Assembly: GCA_026931325.1 (NCBI GenBank)
Contig: JAIXLO010000160.1
Location: 248,001-312,000 of the forward strand
Origin: Chitinophagales bacterium
GTDB lineage: Bacteria > Bacteroidota > Bacteroidia > Chitinophagales > Chitinophagaceae
Direction: 5' to 3'
Length of the DNA stretch: 64,000 nt
Part shown: piece by piece, positions 38,569 to 47,229 of the stretch
Layout: every line of letters starts with the position of its first letter
How positions within the stretch are numbered: the stretch's first letter is position 1
Notes under the pieces: model-generated
The model's database searches: none
What the model saw: only the letters and a program-made list of their open reading frames with translations
Told to the model about the DNA's origin: nothing
Translations under genes and position numbers: made by a program

Positions 38569-39291
38569 ATGTACACAGATGTTTTAGTCAAATTAAACAA
38601 ATTTGCCCAGCTAATTAATTTATTTTTGAAAGCCGATAAGACCTATAAAGTAATGTCTCAAGATGAAGCTAGAAATTTTATGTTAAAGGTAAAAAAAGCT
38701 TATGATAGAGATGCTGCTAAAAAAGAAGGCGTTGTATATTCTACAGATAAACAATTTTTTATTGAATGGACCAAACCAAAATTAATAGAAGCTTTAGGAG
38801 ATGAATATTCTAATAATGAGCCCCTTGGTGTTCAGTTAGATATGACAATGTTTAAAGCTAAAAAAGCATTAAATCCTCAATGGAAAGAATCTCCAGAAAA
38901 AATAGAAAAAGAATTAGAAAAAGTTTGGTCTTCATGGAGTAAACTTCCAAAGCCAGAAGAAAAAGTTATCGAAGATTTAAAAGGAAGATTAAGAGCAGCT
39001 TGCAAAAACATGTTAGAATTGAGTACTCATTTTCATGCTCTTAAAGCAAAAGATAGACCAGAGCAAAATTTAAAATTAGCAGATCTAATACAAGAAGCAA
39101 TGAAAGCTGTAAGATATAAAAATAAATTACAACACTTAGGATTTTCATCTAGAGATATACCTTGGGATAAAACAATGTTAAATAGGGAAGCAGAGCTTTT
39201 TATAGAAAAATCTGCATTAGAAGAAGAACAGACAGGACAAAAAATAGAACCTTCTAAACTCTTTAACCATGTAAAAATGGTATTAGATTAA
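38569..39291 (+). CDS. Hypothetical virion-region protein
   Basis: 240 aa from ATG 38569, which begins just after the divergent gene; the longer in-frame start at 38470 overlaps it. Helical, with N-terminal VLVKLNKFAQLINLFLKA similar in style to 44427 and 45270. The rest is Lys/Glu-rich. Confidence 0.6.
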   Translation: MYTDVLVKLNKFAQLINLFLKADKTYKVMSQDEARNFMLKVKKAYDRDAAKKEGVVYSTDKQFFIEWTKPKLIEALGDEYSNNEPLGVQLDMTMFKAKKALNPQWKESPEKIEKELEKVWSSWSKLPKPEEKVIEDLKGRLRAACKNMLELSTHFHALKAKDRPEQNLKLADLIQEAMKAVRYKNKLQHLGFSSRDIPWDKTMLNREAELFIEKSALEEEQTGQKIEPSKLFNHVKMVLD

Positions 39292-39292
39292 C

Positions 39293-39793
39293 ATGAATTC
39301 ATTTAAAATCATATTAGCAGAGCTTGGATTAAATTTAACAGACTTGACATTTGAATATTTAAATGAAGTCAAAGATAAAATAAATATTTTTGACTTTTTA
39401 AATAATCTTTTTTCTTTGATAATGTCTAAAGAAAAAGCCGAAGAGCAATCCGCTATTATGGCTTTAGAAATAATGGCAGAACCAATTGACTGGAATCAAT
39501 TTGTATTGCACCATTTGGCAATGGAATTAGCCCATAGATTGAAAAATATAGAATTTGATGATCTAGCTAAAAAATGCGAATCTTTTGAAGATGAGTCAGA
39601 TAAAAGAAGAGTTATTCATCACTTGGTTAATTTTTTTGCAGATAAAGATTCAACAGAGATATTTGCTTCTAATTTAGAAAAAATAAAAGAGGTAAAAATT
39701 AGCAGAGAAGCCATGTTTACGGCTATAAAGAAACTTGTGCCAAAAAATCTATTATCCGGCTATATTAATTATATTAATGGTAGAGCCATATAA
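39293..39793 (+). CDS. Hypothetical helical protein
   Basis: 166 aa, starts 2 nt after the preceding stop, probably the same transcript. All-helical appearance, no motif recognised. Confidence 0.6.
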   Translation: MNSFKIILAELGLNLTDLTFEYLNEVKDKINIFDFLNNLFSLIMSKEKAEEQSAIMALEIMAEPIDWNQFVLHHLAMELAHRLKNIEFDDLAKKCESFEDESDKRRVIHHLVNFFADKDSTEIFASNLEKIKEVKISREAMFTAIKKLVPKNLLSGYINYINGRAI

Positions 39794-39820
39794 TGTTGTT
39801 CTATAAATCAAAGGTGCTAA

Positions 39821-41017
39821 ATGCCTAATTTTCCAGCAAGAAAAGCAAATGCTATAACAGGATCTCAATTTATCCAAAAAATATCTAATTTTAAATCTGG
39901 CTCTCCAGCTAGAAATAAATTAATTATGGATGAAGTGTTTTCTGGAAATATTCCTTCATTTTTAAGAGTATTCTCACCAATTAATGTAAGGGAAGGAGAG
40001 AATTCTATTACTTATTTTGTTTCACCAGATTATTTGTCTATAGGATCAGATCAAGATTATGTTAGAGTCTCTACGGATGCTCCAACATCTCAGAAAATTG
40101 CCGATCAATTCAATTGCATTTTACCAACAAAAAAAATGGTAGATCAAATTTATCAGCAAGCTAAAACAAAAGCAGCTCCAGCTCCAATGTCGGGGGGCTC
40201 TACAGTTTCAGGCAAATTCTATTCTGGCAAAGATTTTATTGCTCAAAAAATGCAACATGCAGATTCTTTAGAGGAACATAATAGGATGATTGAGCGGCAA
40301 TTAAAGCGCCTAGATCATAAACCTGGAGATTTGATCGCTGGAATTAAAAAAGATGTTGTTATAGGCAATAGATTATTGTCTAAACCAGAAGCAGTAAATA
40401 TATATGGCTGGCATGATAAATCTGGAAAACCTATTCAACCTGAATCAACTTTTCATGAAGCGGCTTATTATGACTACTCGCATTCAATTAGACTAGTTGA
40501 TAGAAATTGTATTGTTAATGGAAAGTCGATGGATTTAACAAAAGTACTAAAAGATCCAAAATTATCTCATTTGGTATCATATGATGGACCATTAAAAGCA
40601 ACTTCATATAATGATTTGAAAAAAAAGCAAGAAGACGAAGTTGTTAGCAAAGAACAAAAAGAAACAAAATCTTATTCGCCAGATACAAATTATACAAGAA
40701 TAACTGGCGCAGTTACTCCAAAAGTTCAACAAAGAGCAAAAGAACTTTTATCTAAGCAAATGGGCGATAAGATTTATGAAAATATAGATGGCATAAATTA
40801 TATGTTTGTTTTAGAACAACACTATCATCCGCCAGGATTTAAGGGCGGTCCAGTAGGCTTTCATAAAGGCGTATCAGTTTTTAAAGAAAAAACAGATAAA
40901 CAAAAACAAGAAGTACAAATCCCAGTAGAACAAAAAAAATATGAAACAAAGCCATCAGTAGAAAGAAGAATGTCCTTAATAGATAAATTAGATGCTTTTC
41001 TCAAAAATATCATTTAA
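39821..41017 (+). CDS. Hypothetical protein, longer paralog of 35563
   Basis: 398 aa. Residues 30-240 match 35563 (PDYLSIGSDQDYVR, ILPTKKMVDQI, AGIKKDVVIG, YYDYSHSIRLV). A Gln/Lys linker and a C-terminal domain (HYHPPGFKGGPVGFHKG) are added. Overlaps the convergent gene by 30 nt. Confidence 0.65.
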   Translation: MPNFPARKANAITGSQFIQKISNFKSGSPARNKLIMDEVFSGNIPSFLRVFSPINVREGENSITYFVSPDYLSIGSDQDYVRVSTDAPTSQKIADQFNCILPTKKMVDQIYQQAKTKAAPAPMSGGSTVSGKFYSGKDFIAQKMQHADSLEEHNRMIERQLKRLDHKPGDLIAGIKKDVVIGNRLLSKPEAVNIYGWHDKSGKPIQPESTFHEAAYYDYSHSIRLVDRNCIVNGKSMDLTKVLKDPKLSHLVSYDGPLKATSYNDLKKKQEDEVVSKEQKETKSYSPDTNYTRITGAVTPKVQQRAKELLSKQMGDKIYENIDGINYMFVLEQHYHPPGFKGGPVGFHKGVSVFKEKTDKQKQEVQIPVEQKKYETKPSVERRMSLIDKLDAFLKNII

Positions 41018-41578
41018 CTCCGGAACTTCATTAAATAGAAATTTGTTAAACGGGTATTTTGCTAATACTATTTTTTGATTAAATAAAGGAATTAATATTT
41101 GATGCTCATAATTAATTACATTATAAGTTATAGTATCTTCATTTATTATTAATTCGTTTAATAACTCATATCCTAAGTGAAGTGGAGATACTTTCATCCA
41201 TTCATTGTCATTAAGATAATAGCTTCTAATTTTTTTATCAAAGCATAAACAATTTAAATAACAATTTATATTATTAAATTCGGTTATTCCAATAACCAAC
41301 ATTATAGTTTTTGTAATTTTTAAAATTTCATTTAAATCTAGTCCAATATATAAATCATAACTAATAAAATTATTTTCTTGCTCTGTAACAAATTCATTTA
41401 CTTGAAAATTTTGTTTTGATAAAATTACTTGGTTATGGAATGCATCATTCCACTTTTTTGCAGGTAAATATTTATTTTTTTTGTGGGTAATATATAAATC
41501 ACAATATTCTATAATTTTTTTTAAATTCTTAATTTCAAAAAAAGCCTCTGTATTGTTTTTTATAATCTCTATGCTCAT
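40988..41578 (-). CDS. Hypothetical protein
   Basis: 196 aa from ATG 41578, which overlaps little of the upstream exonuclease gene. Mixed alpha/beta, no motif recognised. Confidence 0.58.
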   Translation of the reverse strand: MSIEIIKNNTEAFFEIKNLKKIIEYCDLYITHKKNKYLPAKKWNDAFHNQVILSKQNFQVNEFVTEQENNFISYDLYIGLDLNEILKITKTIMLVIGITEFNNINCYLNCLCFDKKIRSYYLNDNEWMKVSPLHLGYELLNELIINEDTITYNVINYEHQILIPLFNQKIVLAKYPFNKFLFNEVPELNDIFEKSI

Positions 41579-41579
41579 A

Positions 41580-42215
41580 TTAAATATCCATATTTGGATC
41601 AAAATCATAATTATTATTTGATTCAGTTCCAGATGTTTTAATAATATCGGTTTTTATAAAGGGTAAGTAATCAACTTGTTGTTTTAAACTTTCCCATAAA
41701 TAATAAGTATTTCTACTATCTGTTTTTGAGTTGTGAAACTGATTAATCATTTTCGACCCAACAAATTTACAAGATGCTTCCAATGAAGCCTTTTGTCCTT
41801 TACTGCCAGTTTTTTTCATTAAATTTCTAGTTAGAGCCATAGTATCTAACCACATAGTAACTGGCAATACAAAATTTTCCTCATCAAACATATATAGTAA
41901 GAATTTTTTATCAAAAGCAATATTGTGTCCAACAATACATCTATATTTTGCTTCACTACCATCTTTTTCTAAAAAGTTTATTATTCCCTCACAAGCTTCT
42001 TTTTTAGAAATTCCTCTTAGCAAATCATCTTGTGTCTTTCCTGTTATTCTTAACGCATCTAAGCTAGCTGATTCTGGATGATCACATCTAACTTCACTAA
42101 AATAGTTTAATTTATCTTTACATCTTATAATTGAAAATTCTGTAATCTCATGTAATTTTGTTGATAATCCGGTTGTTTCTACGTCTACTATATAATATTG
42201 AATTTCATTTTCCAT
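41580..42215 (-). CDS. DnaQ-like 3'-5' exonuclease
   Basis: 211 aa. Exo I IVDVETTGLS, Exo II VGHNIAFDKKFL and a later Asp in KTDSRNTYYL; the Exo III His is less clear than in 23801. Both share a LDALRITGK/SDALRINGH segment, marking them as paralogs. Coupled to the SET gene by an 11-nt overlap. Confidence 0.8.
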   Translation of the reverse strand: MENEIQYYIVDVETTGLSTKLHEITEFSIIRCKDKLNYFSEVRCDHPESASLDALRITGKTQDDLLRGISKKEACEGIINFLEKDGSEAKYRCIVGHNIAFDKKFLLYMFDEENFVLPVTMWLDTMALTRNLMKKTGSKGQKASLEASCKFVGSKMINQFHNSKTDSRNTYYLWESLKQQVDYLPFIKTDIIKTSGTESNNNYDFDPNMDI

Positions 42216-42648
42216 TTAATTCCTTTAATATAAAATTTGGCACAATATCTCTTTCTTTGTATTTTTTTATAATTTCTAAATCTAATTTATTTAATGGTTT
42301 AATGACCTTTCTGCATTCTGAAAACTTACATAAACAATTAAATTCTCCCTCCAACATAACCGTTGAGTAATCAAATGTTATTTCATCGTTTGAATTTAAT
42401 TGTTTAATTGTATATAAAAATGCTCGCTTTGCTATAACTACAACCTTACAATTAGGATTACATGAATGATTTACATAATCATCCAAATCCCCAGATAAGC
42501 CTATAGATTGTTTATTAGATATTTCTAATCTAGATAACAAATCTAATTTAGATGAATCTACCACTTTTCCTTTAAATTCTAATATTGGAAAATCTTTTTG
42601 TAGTTTTACTTTTGTAAAAACTTTATTATCTTTTTTGTACAAATTCAT
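42205..42648 (-). CDS. SET-domain protein (putative lysine methyltransferase)
   Basis: 147 aa, about the size of the minimal viral vSET. Diagnostic motifs: DYVNHSCNPNCKV (SAM and lysine-channel NHSCxPN), DEITFDYST, and a post-SET-like cysteine cluster FNCLCKFSECRKVI. SET enzymes methylate lysines with SAM. Rare in phages; the target is unknown. It lies among DNA and nucleotide-metabolism genes. Confidence 0.83.
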   Translation of the reverse strand: MNLYKKDNKVFTKVKLQKDFPILEFKGKVVDSSKLDLLSRLEISNKQSIGLSGDLDDYVNHSCNPNCKVVVIAKRAFLYTIKQLNSNDEITFDYSTVMLEGEFNCLCKFSECRKVIKPLNKLDLEIIKKYKERDIVPNFILKELNGK

Positions 42649-42905
42649 TTAACAAAATGTCTAATTAATCTTAATATAATTGTTCCAGAATCATAGATTT
42701 TTAATACAACATCATGCATTTTTTTTCTTTTATTAGGAAAGTAATCTATTTTGTCCGGTAATTTATTTTTTACCATTTGCTCTGCCTCTTCAGGATTTTT
42801 TGCTAATATCTTGTAATGAAAAACTGCAGGAACAAATGTTTCTACTTTTACATCATAATAATGTTTTTTATCATTTTTATTTTTTTCATTTTCCATAAAG
42901 CTCAT
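42645..42905 (-). CDS. Small hypothetical protein
   Basis: 86 aa (77 if the second Met of MSFMENEK is used). Lys-rich N-terminus, then a beta-alpha-beta region FVPAVFHYKILAKNPEEAEQ. Overlaps the stop of the HD gene and the start of the SET gene. Confidence 0.58.
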   Translation of the reverse strand: MSFMENEKNKNDKKHYYDVKVETFVPAVFHYKILAKNPEEAEQMVKNKLPDKIDYFPNKRKKMHDVVLKIYDSGTIILRLIRHFVK

Positions 42906-43509
42906 AAAATCTATTCAAAAATAATTGTTCAGCTTTTTGTGGATTTAAACATTTTACTAAAAATGGTGAAGGCTTGGCAGGTTGTTTCCATTCAGGATGT
43001 AGGTTTTTAAATAATTGGGTAGCTTCCGTTGCTAACATTATCATATCTGCTTTATGTATAGATTCAGGCTCATCCTCATTTCCTAAAAATTTTTTATAAA
43101 TCATTTTTTGTAACTTTTTTTCCGCAATCTTATATTCTTCAAATTTTCCAGATCTCTTTAATGGTCTCGGAATATCTACTAAATATGCTTCGCTTGCATC
43201 ATGCAAAAGACCATGTAAATTATCTTCAAAATTACATAAATAAGAAACATATACACTATGTTCGGCAACAGAATAAAATTTTAAAATGTGACCAGAATAT
43301 CTACATTGCATACTTAATGCATGTGCAATATCTTCTATACAAATATCTTCTTCTCTAGGGTCTAATGGATAAAATTTCTTTCCAGTATATGTTTGAATCC
43401 AAGATTCTTCCATCATTTTTTCTTCTTTCATTTTTTTTAATTCTTCTGTAAGAAAATCAAAATCTTTTATATTAACATTTTCAAATTGTTCTTCCATTTC
43501 TTCCTTCAT
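42886..43509 (-). CDS. HD-domain hydrolase (YfbR-like nucleotidase)
   Basis: 207 aa. HD motif set: the His of SVAEHSVYVS, the His-Asp of GLLHDASEAYLVDIPRPLK, and a later Asp in HKADMIML. This matches YfbR/HD 5'-nucleotidases that act on deoxynucleoside monophosphates and feed dUMP/thymidine pools. Next to dUTPase, consistent with this. Confidence 0.8.
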   Translation of the reverse strand: MKEEMEEQFENVNIKDFDFLTEELKKMKEEKMMEESWIQTYTGKKFYPLDPREEDICIEDIAHALSMQCRYSGHILKFYSVAEHSVYVSYLCNFEDNLHGLLHDASEAYLVDIPRPLKRSGKFEEYKIAEKKLQKMIYKKFLGNEDEPESIHKADMIMLATEATQLFKNLHPEWKQPAKPSPFLVKCLNPQKAEQLFLNRFYELYGK

Positions 43510-43997
43510 TAAAATGTTCCGCTGCTACCGAACCCACCATTTCTTTCTGCATTTCTTAATGCAAATTTTGCATTATATTCGCTTTCATCAATTTCATTTA
43601 TTCCCATTTCTTGGATTTTAACTGGAACAACTTGTCCTATTCTTTCACCAAATTCTATTTTTAATGGTTCTGCTTGGAAGTAATATTTTGGCAAATATTT
43701 TCCTACTAAACAAACTTCATGATTAAAATCTTGATCTATTATTCCGACTAAACAAACTAATTCTTTTTTCATAAAAGTTGAACTTCTTGGATTTAATTGC
43801 AGCCACCAACCTTCTGGACATAATACTTTAAATCCTAATCTAATTTTAACTAGTTCTCCTGGTTGAACTATTACACTTTCTGCAGCCTTTACATCATATC
43901 CAGTTGCATTTGGTTCAGCTTTCTTTGGTAAAAAATTTACTTCGGTATTTTTTTCAATTTGACAGAAAAAATAATCTGGTTTAAAATTTGTACTCAT
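43509..43997 (-). CDS. dut: dUTP diphosphatase
   Basis: 162 aa. The trimeric dUTPase motifs are present: ATGYDVKA, NPRSSTFMKK, GIIDQDFNHE, ERIGQVVPV, and the C-terminal Gly-rich RNAERNGGFGSSG. Hydrolyses dUTP to dUMP for ThyA. SD GAGAGGAG upstream of the ATG on the minus strand. Confidence 0.93.
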   Translation of the reverse strand: MSTNFKPDYFFCQIEKNTEVNFLPKKAEPNATGYDVKAAESVIVQPGELVKIRLGFKVLCPEGWWLQLNPRSSTFMKKELVCLVGIIDQDFNHEVCLVGKYLPKYYFQAEPLKIEFGERIGQVVPVKIQEMGINEIDESEYNAKFALRNAERNGGFGSSGTF

Positions 43998-44066
43998 GGC
44001 TTGCTCCTCTCATCAATTTTTTCGAATTCTTCTAGCAAGCTAAACCTCAAAAAATTTGGGCGCAAT
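43998..44066. promoter_or_regulatory. Divergent intergenic region with inverted repeat
   Basis: Between the dUTPase and the plus-strand gene. GCTTGCT and AGCAAGC form an inverted repeat about 30 nt apart. A shared control site is possible; no clear -10/-35 is assignable. Confidence 0.3.
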
Positions 44067-44405
44067 ATGCAAAATCCTGGCGGCGTAATTTTTTTAAATT
44101 CGGATACCCCCGAGCAACCCCTATCAGTAGTACAAAGACAATTGTTTATAGATGAAACAATTGATCTAAATGAATTTAATAGCAGAATCTCAAATGATCA
44201 AGATTATTCTTCAAAAGTTAGAACAGCCGGCACTAGAATATTAGTATTGATAGATTATTCTTCTATAGTTAATCGAGACCTTGCCGATGTTGTAATTTAT
44301 ATAAAATTTGGTCTCGCTTATGTTCAAAAAAATAATTTTGGTCCCCCAGGTCTTAGTATACCAGTAGATAGAATGTATTTACAAAAATTAACACAAAATG
44401 TATAA
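44067..44405 (+). CDS. Hypothetical protein
   Basis: 112 aa from ATG 44067; a longer frame to 43959 overlaps dUTPase. Central hydrophobic strands (RILVLIDYSSIV, ADVVIYIKFGLAYV). Not recognised. Confidence 0.55.
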   Translation: MQNPGGVIFLNSDTPEQPLSVVQRQLFIDETIDLNEFNSRISNDQDYSSKVRTAGTRILVLIDYSSIVNRDLADVVIYIKFGLAYVQKNNFGPPGLSIPVDRMYLQKLTQNV

Positions 44406-44426
44406 TTAATAATTCTAAATTTATTT

Positions 44427-45239
44427 ATGTACAAATATAGTAGATTGTTTTCAAATTTAGATAAGTTCTTAAAATTATCTCAAGAAACAACTTGGGATAA
44501 TTCAAAATTAATTGATTTGGCTTGGAACTCAATCCAATCCATAAAAAATAAATTAAATTTTTCTAATCTAACAGAATCAGAAAAATATTATATAAATGAT
44601 TTTAAAAAAAATATAGAATCAATAACAAATAAATCTTATGATTCTTTATTAAAAGCTCAAAAAATTATAAATCATTTTAAAAATTCAGTGTTGGTCGAAG
44701 GAACACAATCGGATAGAACCGTTAGAAGTGAATTAATTTTAGGAAAATTAACAAATGATATTCAAAATTTTTCTAATGCTATGTCGGAACTAAAAAATAT
44801 TCTAGAATTTAAAGAAGAAAAACCTAAACCAAAACAAAAGGCAGCACCAAAGGTTTCCGTATATCAAGTAGCAAAATTTTATATAGATACCATTTCACCA
44901 TATTTTAAACCATCAAATATAAATTTAATTGTCGATTATGAAAAAGATAAATTAAATTCATATTTTGAATCTAATATAGATAAACTAATAAAATTATTTA
45001 CAAATGTTCCAGTGGCTCTTAAATTGCCAGATTCCTATAGATCAAAAGAAGATACTAAAATTGTCAATGATTATATATTGGCAAAAATAGAAACACAAAA
45101 TTTTATTTCAAAATTTGAAACATTTGCAGCGAAAGATATAGAAACCTTTTCCCATGTAAGAAATAAATTAGCTGCCCTAAAAGAAGCATTAAAAAATGTA
45201 CCAGAAAGTTCAATAGTGAATGTATCATACAGTGAATAA
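44427..45239 (+). CDS. Hypothetical helical protein, possible internal virion protein
   Basis: 270 aa, mostly coiled-coil-like. The N-terminus MYKYSRLFSNLDKFLKLSQE ends in SQE, which resembles the S/A-x-E sites cut by prohead proteases of phiKZ-type phages; this is speculative. A Lys/Pro linker (KPKPKQKAAPK) divides two helical halves. Confidence 0.6.
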   Translation: MYKYSRLFSNLDKFLKLSQETTWDNSKLIDLAWNSIQSIKNKLNFSNLTESEKYYINDFKKNIESITNKSYDSLLKAQKIINHFKNSVLVEGTQSDRTVRSELILGKLTNDIQNFSNAMSELKNILEFKEEKPKPKQKAAPKVSVYQVAKFYIDTISPYFKPSNINLIVDYEKDKLNSYFESNIDKLIKLFTNVPVALKLPDSYRSKEDTKIVNDYILAKIETQNFISKFETFAAKDIETFSHVRNKLAALKEALKNVPESSIVNVSYSE

Positions 45240-45269
45240 AGTAATATAAGGAAATAGATTTGGAGAAAT

Positions 45270-45887
45270 ATGAATAAATTTGATAGTTTATTAAAAAAAA
45301 TGAGAAAGTTTGCAGAGTATGCCGAAAACCTACAAAAAAAAGCTCAAGAGGGATACACCGGCACCGCTGTCAGTTTAATGCAAAGACTCTATGAGGAACT
45401 CAAAAAAGCCCAAAGAGTCGTTGATATGTCTTCAGCCAGCGAAAAAAATCACAAACTCGTAACTCAATTTAAATTAGTAATGTCTTCAGTAGAAGTAGAT
45501 GTTCAAGATGCTGTATCAGCTAGATTCTCAAGAGATGTTAGTTTATTAAAAATGGCTGTCTCTACATTAGAACAAATAGTCGCAGTCCCAATGGCTAGCG
45601 TAACAGCAAAATCTGTAGACGATAACTTAAAATCAGTTCTACAATCAGCTAAATCTCTCCTAACTCAATTAGAAGCAAAAGAAGTAGAATGGAGACAATT
45701 TGGTCCAGAAAGAGTATCAGGTTCAGGTAAAGAAACAGGAAGAGATTTTACCCCAAGCAAAACCGTTAACTTAACTCCTTCAGTTACCCAAAAACCAAAA
45801 TATAAATTGCAGCCAGGCGCAGAAAAAACCCCAGGATCAGGCGTAGCTACACCAGTTCCATCGCCAACAAAAACTCCAAGATTATAA
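45270..45887 (+). CDS. Hypothetical helical protein with Pro/Thr-rich tail, possible virion protein
   Basis: 205 aa. An N-terminal KFAEYAENLQKKAQE segment, a helical middle, and a disordered Ser/Thr/Pro/Lys tail from about residue 150. The start resembles 44427, with AQE near residue 27. The codon style begins to shift to C-rich here. Confidence 0.6.
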   Translation: MNKFDSLLKKMRKFAEYAENLQKKAQEGYTGTAVSLMQRLYEELKKAQRVVDMSSASEKNHKLVTQFKLVMSSVEVDVQDAVSARFSRDVSLLKMAVSTLEQIVAVPMASVTAKSVDDNLKSVLQSAKSLLTQLEAKEVEWRQFGPERVSGSGKETGRDFTPSKTVNLTPSVTQKPKYKLQPGAEKTPGSGVATPVPSPTKTPRL

Positions 45888-46289
45888 TATACCTACATTC
45901 TTCTCTATCTTATTTATTACTTTTATTAAATTAATTATATTCCTAGGTTCATTCTTCTTGGACCTAATTATCTTTTCATAATCTTCATATTCTTTTAATT
46001 CTTTCTCAATTACTTTTGGTAACTTTCTATAAATCTCCAAATGTTTCCCAGATGGAGCTTTTATTTTTTGTAAATAAAAAATACTCCACCCGTTTGCTCC
46101 ATATCTTAAATAAATATTCCCAAACTTTATCTCATATATATTAATCAAATCTTTCTCACTAATGTTATTAATATCTTCTATCTTTAAGGTAGTATCTATG
46201 TTTACATCATTGTCCGTATCCTTATTAAGCTCAGAATACATCTCATCGTAACACTCCAATATTAACTTCTCATATTCTCTGTCCATCAT
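45882..46289 (-). CDS. Hypothetical protein
   Basis: 135 aa, acidic then Lys-rich, helical. Convergent with 45270 (6-nt overlap). Its 5' end lies just before the leader copy at 46298 on the other strand. Not recognised. Confidence 0.58.
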   Translation of the reverse strand: MMDREYEKLILECYDEMYSELNKDTDNDVNIDTTLKIEDINNISEKDLINIYEIKFGNIYLRYGANGWSIFYLQKIKAPSGKHLEIYRKLPKVIEKELKEYEDYEKIIRSKKNEPRNIINLIKVINKIEKNVGIL

Positions 46290-46297
46290 ATTATCTT

Positions 46298-46314
46298 GGA
46301 TCGCATCTTAGTAG
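46298..46314 (+). promoter_or_regulatory. Conserved leader motif without sigma54-type promoter
   Basis: GGATCGCATCTTAGTAG, identical to the leaders in the right block, 40 nt upstream of the start at 46354. At the place where GG-N10-GC should lie no such element is present. Confidence 0.7.
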
Positions 46315-46353
46315 ATCCCCTCCAACCTCATAAAACGTAAGTAGTAGAAAATT

Positions 46354-46692
46354 ATGAATGTTCAACATTTTAATATAAATTGCCCGGAATGTAATGAATC
46401 TCTCCAAAAAATTAATCTCGAAAAACCCCTATGTGCCCAAGATATATCTTTCGCACTAATTTGCGAAAATTGCAGAATTAGCTTCATCTTCGATTTTAAA
46501 AATAATGAACAAACTAGTTACTTTTTTCATTCCAGTATCCTAGACCTATCCGTTAATGTCTGCTTCGCCAATAATAAAACTTTTATAACTTCTAAAAAAT
46601 ATAATATCTCAGAACATAATGACTTCATTATCAATATTCATAACTTTAATCTCTTCTTTGATAAATTAAAAACTCTTATCTTATTACAATAA
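46354..46692 (+). CDS. Zinc-ribbon protein
   Basis: 112 aa. NCPECNESL and LICENCRISF make a four-Cys ribbon, with hydrophobic strands after. Related in layout to 46695. Preceded by the conserved leader. The coding strand is poor in G. Confidence 0.65.
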   Translation: MNVQHFNINCPECNESLQKINLEKPLCAQDISFALICENCRISFIFDFKNNEQTSYFFHSSILDLSVNVCFANNKTFITSKKYNISEHNDFIINIHNFNLFFDKLKTLILLQ

Positions 46693-46694
46693 AT

Positions 46695-47147
46695 ATGAAT
46701 CTCCTAGATATTAATAACTTTTCCTGCCCCCAATGCCACACACAACAAGAATTGTGGTATGTCTTTAACTCATATAATATAAATATTCGCGAAGAATCAA
46801 ATTATATAAATATAACTAATGTCAATGGCTTAGATTTAATTAATATTAATAATTATTCTATTCTCTATAATATTGATCATAGTTATTATTTTCCATTGAA
46901 ACTTACATGTATTGAAAAACAATGCGACCATTGTAATCTTAATACCGCCTTCGGTATAATGAATAATAAAGCTATATATTTTTTTGACTTAAAATATAAA
47001 ACCTTCTCCCTTAATTGGCGCAATGAAAATGCTGACCTTTATTCAAAAGAACACAATGTTTCAATTAATTTAAACCAACCTACCCTCTCAATAGATTTTA
47101 TATGTTCTATGGTCTCCAAAATAAATCAATTAGTAGACCTTTCCTAA
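46695..47147 (+). CDS. Zinc-ribbon protein, relative of 46354
   Basis: 150 aa. SCPQCHTQQELW and KQCDHCNLNTAFG provide two CxxC pairs separated by a long beta-rich insert. Starts 3 nt after the preceding stop. Function unknown. Confidence 0.65.
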   Translation: MNLLDINNFSCPQCHTQQELWYVFNSYNINIREESNYINITNVNGLDLININNYSILYNIDHSYYFPLKLTCIEKQCDHCNLNTAFGIMNNKAIYFFDLKYKTFSLNWRNENADLYSKEHNVSINLNQPTLSIDFICSMVSKINQLVDLS

Positions 47148-47167
47148 ACCCATAATTAAATGATGCT

Positions 47168-47178
47168 GGATCGCATCT
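47168..47178 (+). promoter_or_regulatory. Conserved leader core upstream of RF2
   Basis: GGATCGCATCT matches the first 11 bases of the right-block leader, 62 nt before the RF2 start; the AGTA extension is absent. No GG-N10-GC element precedes it. Confidence 0.6.
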
Positions 47179-47229
47179 CTCCCAATACCCTCACCATGAA
47201 AACTCATCCACATTAATTTAGGTACCAAT

